64,000 nucleotides of DNA from positions 1-64,000 of the forward strand of contig NZ_JAOEGU010000014.1 in NCBI RefSeq assembly GCF_025583945.1. Reading direction: 5' to 3'. Both the position numbers and the translations under genes were made by a program. This stretch comes from Methylobacter psychrophilus. GTDB lineage: Bacteria; Pseudomonadota; Gammaproteobacteria; Methylococcales; Methylomonadaceae. Shown one piece after another: positions 53,142 to 62,050 of the stretch. Each line of letters opens with the position of its first letter. Positions within the stretch are counted from its first letter, which is position 1. The notes beneath the pieces were generated by a model that was given only the letters and a program-made list of their open reading frames with translations, did no database searches and was not told the DNA's origin.

Positions 53142-53808
53142 ATGTCTGTTACGAAGTCATTTACATCGCACGAATATAACCCAGCTATTCCTAAAACCAT
53201 CGACATGCTACTAAAAGAAACCAAGCTGCCAACTCTCATGCGATATTATTATCGCCATCAAGAGCAACAAGGCCAAGTAGTGACACCTGCCATTTTCCGG
53301 ATTTTTTAAGCAACCATTATCAAAAACGGGCGTGAAAATGGACTGGAAAAGCACACTTACGACAAGAAAAAAGCTTTGCTAATCTATTCTCCGGTCGAAC
53401 TTATTACGCTCTCTGAACAACAGGTTATCGCACTTAAAGACCAGATCATTGTAAACATCGTATTGATTGGGCGATATTAGATTTTGAGTCGGCCTATAAT
53501 TACGACAATTACTGGTGGGCTTGAGCAACACGCCTTAAGCATCAATTGGCTTTCAGTGATAGCTCTTGTCGAAAGCCACTAACAAACCAAGCAGACTCTG
53601 GATTTAATAACGGTAATGATATGCATGGATAAACATCAAGTCTTGGTTATTGATGATATTGGTGATGTTAAAAAACTGATGCCGAAATGCAGGCATTACT
53701 TGAATTCATTACACTTCGCCATTAGCTAAAGCTTAACTATTAGCTCTAACCAAACTTTTCGTCAGTCAGTAGATCCATATATTTCTGAAAAATATTTCGG
53801 ATAGCCTA
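53142..53808 (+). pseudogene. Decayed IS21-type istB-like transposase helper remnant
   Basis: Three separated frames recall IstB, the ATPase helper of IS21-family transposons: at 53142-53309 the small frame containing TIDMLLKETKLPTLMRYYY, at about 53620-53700 KHQVLVIDDIGDVKK (IstB Walker B type LLIIDDIGYV), and near 53729 TISSNQTFRQSVDPYI (IstB type SSNQxF). Stops and frameshifts interrupt all, and no istA remains visible. It lies in the 1.2-kb gap between the small periplasmic genes and pmoB. Evidence is motif-level only. Confidence 0.5.
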
Positions 53809-53818
53809 AATTTTCTCA

Positions 53819-53858
53819 AAAAAAAACCCCCGCCACTTAAAAGTGACGGGGGTTTTTC
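53819..53858 (-). terminator. Rho-independent terminator of pmoCAB
   Basis: On the minus strand aaaaacccccgtcactt pairs with aagtggcgggggtttttt, a long stem ending in a T-run, 43-80 bp beyond the pmoB stop. It is the expected end of the pmo transcript. Confidence 0.9.
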
Positions 53859-53900
53859 AATTCCTTAACTGATTACCGAAGCAACCAGTTAATTATTTCA

Positions 53901-55145
53901 TTAGATGAAAGATGGAATTAATGGAGCGTCAACAGTAACCATTTGACGGTTACCAGCTTCATCATAGAAGAACAACAAACCAGCAAAACGGCTATCTGGA
54001 TCGTAGATCAAATCAGCTAAACGGTATACTTCCCATGCAGCATCAGAAGCAGTAACTTGTACTGTTCTTGATTGACCTGGAGCGATTGGGCTGTTATCGC
54101 TAACAGTCAAACCTTCTTCAGCCAACAAATCATCAGGATAACCTGATTCGTCAACAGAAACTTCAGGATCCAAGAAACGTACACCAGCTGTGTTGAATTC
54201 ACCTAAACGAACACCTGAATCACCATTGTTGGTGATAGTCATAGTCATTTGCATGGCACGACCAGGTACACGATAAGTAGCATCTTCAATTTTAACGCTA
54301 ACAGTCTTCGCAGGCATTTCAATTGTCTTCATACCACGTAACAAACCAGCTTGAAGAGGTGTTGTGATAGGGAACTTTTCGTTAGTACTTGCCATTGAAA
54401 AGGCAATAATAGCGATAGTACCTGCAGCAAAACCCATTGCAACTTTCTTGTCAGTAGCACTAATTAATGAATCAGCTTTACCAGCTTCAACAGCAATTGA
54501 ACGTGGAACAAACATTGGTTTACGTGCCCAGTATACTAACCACAACAGACCTATGGAGTACCACAGACCATGCCAGAAGTAAGTATTACCAAGGTTGTAA
54601 GTTTCCAGATCAAGAGTTTCGCCAGTCAAAGTAGTGATTGGGTTAACAAATGAAGCCATAGAACCAGTAATAGTTACCCATTTACCTGGACCGATGATTG
54701 GACCACCGCCTTGTACGTTCATCATAGCATGAACATGCCAGTCACCTGGACGACGTGCTTTCAACAATACTTTAAATTCATAAGTTTCACCCAATTCCAA
54801 AGAAATTGAACGTGGAACTAATTGACCGCCAACCCATGAACCAACACGAATAAATACTGGACCTGGAATACCAACGTTCAAGAATGATACTTCTGGTTTG
54901 TCAACAGTTTCAGGCCATCCCTGAAAAACGTAGAACTTACCGGAAATTGTCATTGTATCGTTAACTGGCACTTCTTCTTTTGACCAGTTAAGGTCAAACC
55001 AGTGAATAGTCCGCATACGCATAAATGCGGCTTGAGATTTTTCACCATGAGCAGATGCAGTTGGTACGTAAAACATCGCTGCTGTAACAGTAATCAGCAG
55101 TGCGACAAAGGATAATTTAGCAACCTTGTCTTTTAATATTTTCAT
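53901..55145 (-). CDS. pmoB: Particulate methane monooxygenase subunit B
   Basis: PmoB carries a periplasmic copper site of pMMO, which oxidises methane to methanol. The start at 55145 (MKILKDK) with GAGGGGGATAT upstream gives 414 aa, the usual length. The signal peptide ends TASA, leaving His33 at the mature N-terminus. His137 and His139 (GDWHVHAM) complete the copper site known from pMMO structures. Position 72 is Tyr (KFYVF) instead of the His72 of M. capsulatus Bath, so the second (bis-His) site of that protein is not conserved here. Two membrane helices are at about 185-205 and 233-250. Third gene of the operon. Confidence 0.99.
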   Translation of the reverse strand: MKILKDKVAKLSFVALLITVTAAMFYVPTASAHGEKSQAAFMRMRTIHWFDLNWSKEEVPVNDTMTISGKFYVFQGWPETVDKPEVSFLNVGIPGPVFIRVGSWVGGQLVPRSISLELGETYEFKVLLKARRPGDWHVHAMMNVQGGGPIIGPGKWVTITGSMASFVNPITTLTGETLDLETYNLGNTYFWHGLWYSIGLLWLVYWARKPMFVPRSIAVEAGKADSLISATDKKVAMGFAAGTIAIIAFSMASTNEKFPITTPLQAGLLRGMKTIEMPAKTVSVKIEDATYRVPGRAMQMTMTITNNGDSGVRLGEFNTAGVRFLDPEVSVDESGYPDDLLAEEGLTVSDNSPIAPGQSRTVQVTASDAAWEVYRLADLIYDPDSRFAGLLFFYDEAGNRQMVTVDAPLIPSFI

Positions 55146-55246
55146 ATATCCCCCTCTATTTAATAGAGAATCTTTTTTAGTTAATCTGGCATCAATTACT
55201 AATAGCCAGCTCTCCAAATTTATCGTTTTTATTTAAGACCCTGAAA

Positions 55247-55996
55247 TTACAGAGACTCGCTAGAGATAAAAGTTGTTTGAGCGAACCATTTGCCAAAGAA
55301 ATGCCACAAAAAGTATATAATGATACTCACGAAACCAGAGAAGAACGCTGATACTGGAGCAACGTCTTTACCGAATGTTCTCAGTGTACCCTTTTCAACC
55401 ATTCTGATATATTCAGGTGTACCGGTTCTTACATAGTGGTAACCTTGTAAATCAGCTAATGTCATCATCATGCCGTTATATTCAACAGGAACATGTAATG
55501 GAGCAATGATTGGCCAGTTGCCAGGATAGAACAACAGACCCCAAGCCAAACCACCGACAACTGCAGTTACTGTAACACTACCTGTTAACATCAGGATAGC
55601 ATCAAGAACGATAGCGCCGGGCATCAGGTTAGATGGGAAGCAGAAGTTTACTGGGAAGTATGTCCAGCCCCAGAAATTTAAGTATCTGTTGACCCATTCG
55701 CCTAAAAGCAGACCTAATACACAAACTACCGCACCAAAAGGCAAGCGGTAACGGTACCACAAACATGCTTGAACAGCAGCAGGGAAAGTGATTGAAACGA
55801 TTGGTGCTACGGTTACCCATAGACGTCTATCTTTCCAGTCAGTCCAGAAATCCCAGTCACCACCGGTTAACATATAGTGAATGTGATAACCACCAAGTAC
55901 AACGAAAAACACTGTAAACAAAATTAGCCAATCGAACGTGCGTGAAGCTTTTACTGCTTCTGCGCGTGAACGTACAGCTGATTGAGATGCGCTCAT
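55247..55996 (-). CDS. pmoA: Particulate methane monooxygenase subunit A
   Basis: PmoA is a seven-helix membrane subunit of pMMO and the standard phylogenetic marker of methanotrophs. The 249-aa protein has the segments GGDWDFWTDWKDRRLWVTVAPI, GEWVNRYLNFWGWTYFPVNF, MLTGSVTVTAVVGGLAWGLLFYPGNW and EKGTLRTFGKDVAPVSAFFSGFVS, all typical of proteobacterial PmoA rather than AmoA. A ribosome binding site (AGGAGGTAAGCT) precedes the ATG. It lies 101 bp before pmoB and 123 bp after pmoC. Confidence 0.99.
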   Translation of the reverse strand: MSASQSAVRSRAEAVKASRTFDWLILFTVFFVVLGGYHIHYMLTGGDWDFWTDWKDRRLWVTVAPIVSITFPAAVQACLWYRYRLPFGAVVCVLGLLLGEWVNRYLNFWGWTYFPVNFCFPSNLMPGAIVLDAILMLTGSVTVTAVVGGLAWGLLFYPGNWPIIAPLHVPVEYNGMMMTLADLQGYHYVRTGTPEYIRMVEKGTLRTFGKDVAPVSAFFSGFVSIIIYFLWHFFGKWFAQTTFISSESL

Positions 55997-56053
55997 AGCT
56001 TACCTCCTAAAGGATTTAAATTATTTTTATTAATCATTAACTTTTCTACTTTG

Positions 56054-56082
56054 CTGCTTCGTCGTGAAAAAAGACGAAGCAG
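56054..56082 (-). promoter_or_regulatory. pmoC-pmoA intergenic hairpin
   Basis: ctgcttcgtc (56054-56063) and gacgaagcag (56073-56082) form a perfect 10-bp stem with a 9-nt loop, 38 bp beyond pmoC. No T-run follows on the minus strand, so it is more likely an mRNA processing or stability element that lets pmoC transcript exceed pmoAB, than a full terminator. Confidence 0.75.
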
Positions 56083-56119
56083 CCAGGAGATAGTTAATTA
56101 TTACAACCAAGACTTGATA

Positions 56120-56872
56120 TTAAGCCAAGTCTTTTTTCAGAAGTTTGGAGATAGCACCAACTTCTGTGTTTACAACACCTAACAAACCTAAAGCAGCCCA
56201 TCCGAAGAATACGAAGCCGTAGTGTAAAGGTGCAACGAACAACTCTTCCATAAACCAGAAGGTGTGACCCCATTCGTTCAAGCCAACATTTGGTAAGATC
56301 ATAAAGGGACCAACTACAGCCACTAAATACATCAAATGTAAACCTTCTTTATAGGTAGGTAATCTTGTTTTTGCATACAACAAAGAAGCACCACCAGTGA
56401 TGATGTAAATTGGATATGCCAAATAAAATTCAATGATATGACTTGGTGTAAAGTCAGTATCACGAACAATAGTTTGATGCCAAGTACCATCTTGCTCTGT
56501 AAAGTAGCTAGCGCCAAAATAAATAGCGATACCGTACATACATAACCAAGTCCAATGTGTGAAATGTCTTCTCAACTCTTCTCTTGGAGTGATTGACATC
56601 ACTTTACGATCACGAGTCTTCCACATGTAACCCCACAAAAGACCAGCAGTGATTACTTCCAATACAAATTCGATATACAGGAAGTTCATCCAGTATGTTT
56701 CGAATTCTGGCGCGAATGAGTCAAGACCGGCAGACCAGCCATAAACACCTTCATACCAGCGTACCCAGGCGTAAAACACTATGTATAGTGCTGCACCCAT
56801 GACGAGATTTCTTTTTTTCAACAGCGGTTGTTCCGCAGCATCAGTTTTAACTGATTCAGTTGTAGCTGCCAT
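56120..56872 (-). CDS. pmoC: Particulate methane monooxygenase subunit C
   Basis: PmoC is the membrane subunit holding metal sites of pMMO. The 250-aa protein has an N-terminal polar lead followed by about six helices. The metal motif DxxxH(x12)H is present: DGTWH and the following FTPSH (about Asp128, His132, His145). Other typical segments are YEGVYGWSAGLDSFAPEFETYW and LNEWGHTFWFMEELFVAPLHYG. A strong AGGAGGTAGAA ribosome binding site precedes the ATG. First gene of pmoCAB. Confidence 0.99.
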   Translation of the reverse strand: MAATTESVKTDAAEQPLLKKRNLVMGAALYIVFYAWVRWYEGVYGWSAGLDSFAPEFETYWMNFLYIEFVLEVITAGLLWGYMWKTRDRKVMSITPREELRRHFTHWTWLCMYGIAIYFGASYFTEQDGTWHQTIVRDTDFTPSHIIEFYLAYPIYIITGGASLLYAKTRLPTYKEGLHLMYLVAVVGPFMILPNVGLNEWGHTFWFMEELFVAPLHYGFVFFGWAALGLLGVVNTEVGAISKLLKKDLA

Positions 56873-57000
56873 TTCTACCTCCTAAAAATTAACAAATTCC
56901 TGGCTTAATTAACCAGGATTCTATGGTACAACTCCATTTTCCCACTTCAACTTAAAATAAATTAAGCTTCGGTGCCACCAAGTCAATTTAGTGAGCAGTC

Positions 57001-57028
57001 AGTCTACCAGCTCAAGTAACCTTGTCAA
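57001..57028 (-). promoter_or_regulatory. Putative sigma70 promoter of pmoCAB
   Basis: On the minus strand TTGACA (57023-57028) and TAGACT (57001-57006) are spaced by 16 bp. The predicted transcription start near 56994 gives a roughly 120-nt leader. The leader also carries a short cctgg/ccagg hairpin just before the ribosome binding site. pmo promoters of type I methanotrophs are of the sigma70 kind, which agrees. Confidence 0.6.
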
Positions 57029-57165
57029 GTCAAAAACATTCTCAATTTCATTTTTCTGTAATTATTCGCGTTCATATAAAATTTACCTGCGCTTAATATC
57101 CTGATTCCTGTTAAAATTAGCCAAAACATATCGATAATTAACCCTTATTTAATTACCTGAATTTT

Positions 57166-57585
57166 ATGAAAAAATACCAAATATTAATACTTATAGCGGG
57201 ATTAACTGTTCTTCTTTTAACCCAATATAAAGTTGTCATGCCTTTTATATATAAGACTGCTGCGTCAGACCTGTTTCTGGTGGATAGCAAAGACCAAGCC
57301 AGTCCAATAGCCATATCGACACCGATGTCGGGAATTGCTTTCACGCATTGTAATAATTACATCAAATCCGAACTTGGACCTGATACAACCGTAGCCTTTC
57401 CTGAAAAACCTTTAAACGCATGGACTCTGGGAAATTATCAGTATCTTATCAGCGCTGAAGTCACCGTTAGTAACAGCACCAAAAAATATGCTTGCCGCAT
57501 TACTTATAATAATGGTGACAATGAGGAAGGTTCTCTTGATTTTGACAACTGGTCTATTATCGGCCTGTCAGGCGTGACTGACTGA
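57166..57585 (+). CDS. Hypothetical membrane-anchored protein, 139 aa
   Basis: Unrecognised. An N-terminal anchor or signal (residues 5-20, ILILIAGLTVLLL) is followed by a periplasmic part with KTAASDLFLVDSKDQASPI, two Cys (HCNNY and YACRIT) that may form a disulfide, and a beta-rich ending (YQYLISAEVTVSNSTKKYAC, then NWSIIGLSGV). It is divergent from pmoC, with the pmo promoter in the 293-bp gap; the two could share regulation. Confidence 0.7.
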   Translation: MKKYQILILIAGLTVLLLTQYKVVMPFIYKTAASDLFLVDSKDQASPIAISTPMSGIAFTHCNNYIKSELGPDTTVAFPEKPLNAWTLGNYQYLISAEVTVSNSTKKYACRITYNNGDNEEGSLDFDNWSIIGLSGVTD

Positions 57586-57929
57586 TAAATACCCAGTCAT
57601 TATTCAACACTTATTTGAGTTAACAAATAAAGTTCAGCAACACGAACAATCTTGCATTCTGAGGAATTGCTCAATCCCCGGACAGCAACAGCCTGTTAAA
57701 TAAAATAGGTATATGGCAGTTAAGTCTATATACCGATCTTAAAAATTTATTACAAATCATGTCAATTTAACTGGAAAGACCTGAAAGTTTTTTTGATTTT
57801 CATATCCGGGGAAATCTTTTTGAAGTACTCAATGCAAGTAAAAACCACACATTGTTAAGCGGGAAATCCTGTATTTTTGTAGGCAAATTGCCTATAAAGA
57901 AAGATTTATATGTCGAAGTTAATATTATA
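57586..57929. other. Intergenic stretch between convergent genes, 344 bp
   Basis: AT-rich, no gene. A near-palindrome taggcaaattgccta is at about 57880-57894, beyond the Rieske gene stop; it might terminate the suf-rsmJ-Rieske transcript, but no T-run is present. No member of the dispersed repeat family was seen. Confidence 0.5.
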
Positions 57930-58250
57930 TTAGTCCCAGCGATTATCTCTGACCTGAACTCTGTCGTTTTTAATTTGTACCGGAAAACAGGTGATGTTTT
58001 CATAAGCGGGAGGCGATTTAACTTCACCCGTTTTAACGCAAAAGCGCGCACCATGCCGAGGACAGACAATCTCATCGCCGTCCAGTTGTCCACTGGCAAT
58101 TTCCGCACCGTCATGTGAACAAACATCTTCAATGGCATAAAAAGCACCCTTTATTTTAAAGACCGCCACATCAGTTCCATCAACATCAACAACCATGTTT
58201 TCGCCATCTGCGAGTGCATTTTGATCTATCACATCTACCCAATCAGACAT
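57930..58250 (-). CDS. Rieske-type 2Fe-2S ferredoxin
   Basis: A 106-aa soluble Rieske protein like the ferredoxins of ring-hydroxylating dioxygenases and NirD. The cluster ligands are C-x-H in EDVCSHDGAEI and C-x-x-H in IVCPRHGARFCV. There is no signal peptide and no oxygenase nearby, so it is likely a general electron-transfer protein. It is the last gene of the suf-rsmJ unit (17 bp after rsmJ), where an Fe-S client or accessory role is plausible. Confidence 0.9.
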   Translation of the reverse strand: MSDWVDVIDQNALADGENMVVDVDGTDVAVFKIKGAFYAIEDVCSHDGAEIASGQLDGDEIVCPRHGARFCVKTGEVKSPPAYENITCFPVQIKNDRVQVRDNRWD

Positions 58251-58267
58251 TCTTTATTCCCGAATCT

Positions 58268-59035
58268 TTAGCTTTTAAAATAAACATCATAACGTAATAA
58301 TTTCCCATGAAAACTTTCATTAGGCTTACCACCTAAAGGCTCTGCGTAATCCGGACTTTTTACTACCACCCGCTTTCCGGCAGCCATTAAAGCGGACGCA
58401 AAAAGCTGCTCTTTATCTTGATCATCCCCCAACAAATCACGTAAAACCATCATTGCTTTCTTGGGCAGAGCGGACTTTTTACGCTTGGGCGGGAACATCG
58501 GATCAAGATAAATACAGTCTGGCTGAGATTCTAAAGTTGCCAACAGATCTATGGCATTACCGATGAGTAATCGTGGCGACTGAAGATTAAGACTCTGCAT
58601 CCACTCCAAGTCAGCCAGGCGTTTAAAACCATCAAGCAGCAACTCGGCCATCACAGGCGAACGCTCCATGCAAAGCACCTGATAGCCCATACGAAAGATA
58701 TGTAAGCTATCTTGCCCCCATCCTGTCGTTGCATCAACAACCGTTCTCGTTTTTCGCCCGAGCGCATGTGCCAAAGCACCATCTTTAGGTGCTGGCCATG
58801 ATCGTTGCTCACCATTGCGCGGCTCTATATCAACAACCAGTCCGCCTTTTTTAAGCAGCTCTTTATCAAGCAACTTTAAACAACCATCGCGCCACGTTAA
58901 AAAGAAACTCTCCTCGCTGTCATTATTAATTGAGTGATATAAAGGAACGCTTAGCCTTTGTGCAAGCTCTTGAAAAGGCAGGCTATCGCCATGCCCCTGA
59001 TAGAGTACGGCCAGTTTTCCGGTGTATTTTTGCAC
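58268..59035 (-). CDS. rsmJ: 16S rRNA (guanine1516-N2)-methyltransferase
   Basis: RsmJ methylates G1516 of 16S rRNA. A 255-aa protein with LAHALGRKTRTVVDATTGWGQDSLHIFRMG (SAM motif I region), VLCMERSPVMAELLLDGFKRL and the catalytic-type motif DCIYLDPMFPPKRKKSALPKK (NPPF-like DPMFP), all diagnostic for this family. Normal length. It lies 20 bp after sufU in the suf operon, which is not a functional link known to me. Confidence 0.94.
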   Translation of the reverse strand: MQKYTGKLAVLYQGHGDSLPFQELAQRLSVPLYHSINNDSEESFFLTWRDGCLKLLDKELLKKGGLVVDIEPRNGEQRSWPAPKDGALAHALGRKTRTVVDATTGWGQDSLHIFRMGYQVLCMERSPVMAELLLDGFKRLADLEWMQSLNLQSPRLLIGNAIDLLATLESQPDCIYLDPMFPPKRKKSALPKKAMMVLRDLLGDDQDKEQLFASALMAAGKRVVVKSPDYAEPLGGKPNESFHGKLLRYDVYFKS

Positions 59036-59055
59036 TGAATTATTAACAATAATAC

Positions 59056-59508
59056 TTATTCTGTAGAAATGGCTTGTTGTTCATTTTTCAACGCAGCGTC
59101 AAGGGTATGCCAAGCCAGTGTCGCACATTTAACCCGTGCCGGATATTCACGCACACCTGCTAATACGGCCAGCTTACCAATCGCTTCAAGATTAAAGTTT
59201 TCATCTTTACCCGTCGTCATTTCATGAAACTTTTTAAATAACGCTTCAGCTTCCTGTCCGGTTTTTCCCTTAACAACTTCAGTCATTAACGAAACAGATG
59301 CGGTAGAAATAGCACAACCTGAACCCTGAAAACTGGCATCGGCAATCACATCGCCATCCATTTGCAAATATAAAGTCAGGCGATCACCACATAGAGGGTT
59401 AAATCCTTCGACTTTTCTATCGGCATTTTCAATGATACGAAAATTGCGCGGGTTGCGATTATGGTCAAAAATAACCTCTTGATAGAGGTCGCGTAAATCA
59501 TCAAACAT
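59056..59508 (-). CDS. sufU: SUF-type Fe-S cluster scaffold (SufU/IscU-like)
   Basis: A 150-aa scaffold or sulfur-acceptor protein. The conserved cysteines are in FNPLCGDRLTLYL, GSGCAISTASVSLM and VKCATLAWHTLDAAL, with the LAW-type ending used by SufU. The insertion between the second and third motif (KGKTGQEAEALFKKFHEMTTG) is typical of SufU. It accepts sulfur from SufS. Its start overlaps the sufS stop (TAATG). Confidence 0.95.
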   Translation of the reverse strand: MFDDLRDLYQEVIFDHNRNPRNFRIIENADRKVEGFNPLCGDRLTLYLQMDGDVIADASFQGSGCAISTASVSLMTEVVKGKTGQEAEALFKKFHEMTTGKDENFNLEAIGKLAVLAGVREYPARVKCATLAWHTLDAALKNEQQAISTE

Positions 59509-60731
59509 TAGCCAAATACCTCTATTAAAGATTCTATACCCTTCATTAACACATCAATTTCTTCTTTCGTATTATACATGGCAAAAGAGGCTCTTGCTGT
59601 CGCGGGCACCTGAAAAAAATCCATCACCGGCATGGCACAATGATGCCCTGCCCTAATTGCTATACCTAAACTATCAAGCATGGTGCCAATATCGTGTGGG
59701 TGTATTTTATCAAGAACAAAAGACAAGATAGCACCTTTATGGCCAGCTTCACCAATAATTCGCAGACCTTTAATTTGCTGCGCTTTTTCCGTAGCATAAA
59801 CCAGTAACTCAGCCTCGTAAGCTGCAATCTTATCCATACCGATAGCATTGAGATAATCAATAGCCGCGCCCAAACCAACAACATCGGCAATATTCGGCGT
59901 ACCGGCTTCAAATTTATAGGGCAAGACATTGTATTCGGTTTCTTCAAAAGTGACTTTGCGAATCATGTCACCACCGCCTTGATACGGCGGCATAGCTTCC
60001 AACAATGCTTGTTTTCCGTAAAGCACACCAACACCTGTCGGGGCATAGAGCTTATGCGCGGAAAAAACATAAAAGTCACAATCCAGATCCTGCACATCGA
60101 CAGGCATGTGAGGAATCGCCTGCGCGCCATCAAGTAAAACAGGTATGCCTTTTTCATGCGCTACAGCGATAATCTTTTTAACGGGATTAATCGTACCCAG
60201 TGCATTAGACATGTGGACCACGGAAACCAGCTTGGTTTTATCATTGATCAGTTTTTCAAACTCTTCAAATATCAATTCACCCTGCAAGTTGATGGGCGCA
60301 ACCTTCAATACTGCACCGGTTTGCTCACAGAGCATTTGCCAGGGCACAATATTCGAATGATGCTCCATCGCGGTAATAATAATTTCATCACCGGGCTTTA
60401 CGTTGGCTTTACCGTAAGTTTGCGCAACCAGATTAATGGCATCGGTAGCACCTTTAACAAAAATAATTTCCTTTTCGCTGGCCGCATTAATAAAGTCTTT
60501 AACTTTGGTACGTGCGCCTTCAAATTTATCGGTAGAGCGAACGCTTAACGTATGTACGCCACGATGTACGTTGGCATAATCATGGCTGTACAAATGCACG
60601 ATGCTGTCAATAACCGCTTGCGGCTTTTGGCAAGTGGCGGCATTATCCAGATAAACAAGATCCTTGCCACGAATTTTCTCCTTAAGAATAGGGAAATCCT
60701 GGCGTATTTTCTGTACATCAAACACGGTCAT
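59508..60731 (-). CDS. sufS: Cysteine desulfurase SufS
   Basis: A PLP enzyme, 407 aa, that supplies sulfur from cysteine. Features are YLDNAATCQKPQAVID, ANVHRGVHTLS, the PLP lysine in YVFSAHKLYAPTGVGVLYG, and RAGHHCAMPVMDFF with the catalytic Cys. I chose the ATG at 60731 with AAGGAG five nucleotides before it; it overlaps the sufD stop by ATGA. A GTG two codons upstream is less likely. Confidence 0.97.
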   Translation of the reverse strand: MTVFDVQKIRQDFPILKEKIRGKDLVYLDNAATCQKPQAVIDSIVHLYSHDYANVHRGVHTLSVRSTDKFEGARTKVKDFINAASEKEIIFVKGATDAINLVAQTYGKANVKPGDEIIITAMEHHSNIVPWQMLCEQTGAVLKVAPINLQGELIFEEFEKLINDKTKLVSVVHMSNALGTINPVKKIIAVAHEKGIPVLLDGAQAIPHMPVDVQDLDCDFYVFSAHKLYAPTGVGVLYGKQALLEAMPPYQGGGDMIRKVTFEETEYNVLPYKFEAGTPNIADVVGLGAAIDYLNAIGMDKIAAYEAELLVYATEKAQQIKGLRIIGEAGHKGAILSFVLDKIHPHDIGTMLDSLGIAIRAGHHCAMPVMDFFQVPATARASFAMYNTKEEIDVLMKGIESLIEVFG

Positions 60732-62050
60732 AACCACTCCTTATTAACGCCTTCCTGCGGGAAACGGACCAACACTTGCTCCAACACTTTATCATGTAAA
60801 TCTTTAATTTTAATCTTATCGACCATTTCGTTGGCAAAAGCAAACGTCAACATATTACGCGCCGTTTCTTCATCAACGCAACGTGATTGCAAATAGAATA
60901 TCGACTTTTCATCCAGTTGCCCGACAGTAACACCATGTCCACACTTAACATCATCGGCATAAATTTCCAACTGTGGTTTGGTATCGGCTTCAGCGTCATT
61001 TGATAAAAGCAGATTGCGATTATTCATTTGTGAATCAGTTTTTTGAGCATCTTCAGCCACAATCACCCGCCCCTGAAAAACACCTCTGGCTCTATCATCC
61101 AGTACACCTTTGTAAAGCTCACGACTGATGCCGTGCGGCTTTAGATGATTAATTCGGGTGTGATTATCGATATGTTGACGTTTGACACCCAAATACAAAC
61201 CGTTTAATTCACACTCGGAAGCGTGATCCAAATCGGCATGAATATCGCAACGCGCCAGCAAGCCGCCAAAAGCAAAATTATGATGGGTAAAACGTGCATC
61301 TCTGGCTTGTTGAACGTAAGTCCCGCCGAAATGATAGGCTTTTTCAGACTCGCACTGCAGCTTATATAATGTTACATCAGCATTTGCACCAACAAAAACT
61401 TCAGTGACAGCAGCCGATAAATAGGCATTATCCAAACCGACAAAGGTTTCTATAATACTGGCTTCTGCCATTTGGTCAGCCACAATAACCGTGCGCGTGG
61501 CAGTCAAAACATCAGCACGGGTGGCCAGATGCAAAATTTGCACCGGCTTTTCCAGCACCTGTTTGGCATCAATATGAATAAACAAACCGTCGCCAAACCA
61601 GGCGGTGTTAAAAGCGATAAAACCATGTTTATCGTTATTAACTGCCTGATTAATGTATTTTTCCAGTGTTTCCGGCTGTTTTTCCAAAGCGTCGCTCATA
61701 CTCAGAACAGAAACCGCTTCAGGCAAACCCTCTAAAACCGAAAACTCGGCTGAAAAATGTCCGTCAATCAACACGACCGACCACGCATCTTTTAACTGAT
61801 ATGATTTAAGCAACTCTTTATCAATGGCACTTGTTGCTATGCTTGTTGCCGGCGAAAACAACTTTTTCTCGATTGCCGACACATTGGTGTAACGCCACTC
61901 TTCTTCTCTTGGGGAAGGAAAGCCTTGCGCAGAAAATTGGCTTAAGGCCTCAGCGCGTAATTGCTGCAACCACGACAAAGATTGCCCGCACAATACCGGC
62001 GCTATTGTTGGATATTCTGCCGTATAACGGCTTGCCAATGCCGTTATCAT
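60728..62050 (-). CDS. sufD: Fe-S cluster assembly protein SufD
   Basis: SufD forms a complex with SufB and SufC for cluster assembly. The 440-aa protein has the N-terminal helix part (REEEWRYTNVSAIEKKLF), a central beta-helix, and the conserved C-terminal core (DDVKCGHGVTVGQLDEKSIFYLQSRC) with the family's His and Cys. Start overlaps the sufC stop; end overlaps sufS by ATGA. Confidence 0.96.
   Translation of the reverse strand: MITALASRYTAEYPTIAPVLCGQSLSWLQQLRAEALSQFSAQGFPSPREEEWRYTNVSAIEKKLFSPATSIATSAIDKELLKSYQLKDAWSVVLIDGHFSAEFSVLEGLPEAVSVLSMSDALEKQPETLEKYINQAVNNDKHGFIAFNTAWFGDGLFIHIDAKQVLEKPVQILHLATRADVLTATRTVIVADQMAEASIIETFVGLDNAYLSAAVTEVFVGANADVTLYKLQCESEKAYHFGGTYVQQARDARFTHHNFAFGGLLARCDIHADLDHASECELNGLYLGVKRQHIDNHTRINHLKPHGISRELYKGVLDDRARGVFQGRVIVAEDAQKTDSQMNNRNLLLSNDAEADTKPQLEIYADDVKCGHGVTVGQLDEKSIFYLQSRCVDEETARNMLTFAFANEMVDKIKIKDLHDKVLEQVLVRFPQEGVNKEWL

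Noticed and set aside
56120-56872. Ammonia monooxygenase subunit amoC
   Set aside because: pmoA here has methanotroph-type motifs, and the window also carries the fhc C1 pathway, so methane monooxygenase is the consistent reading.
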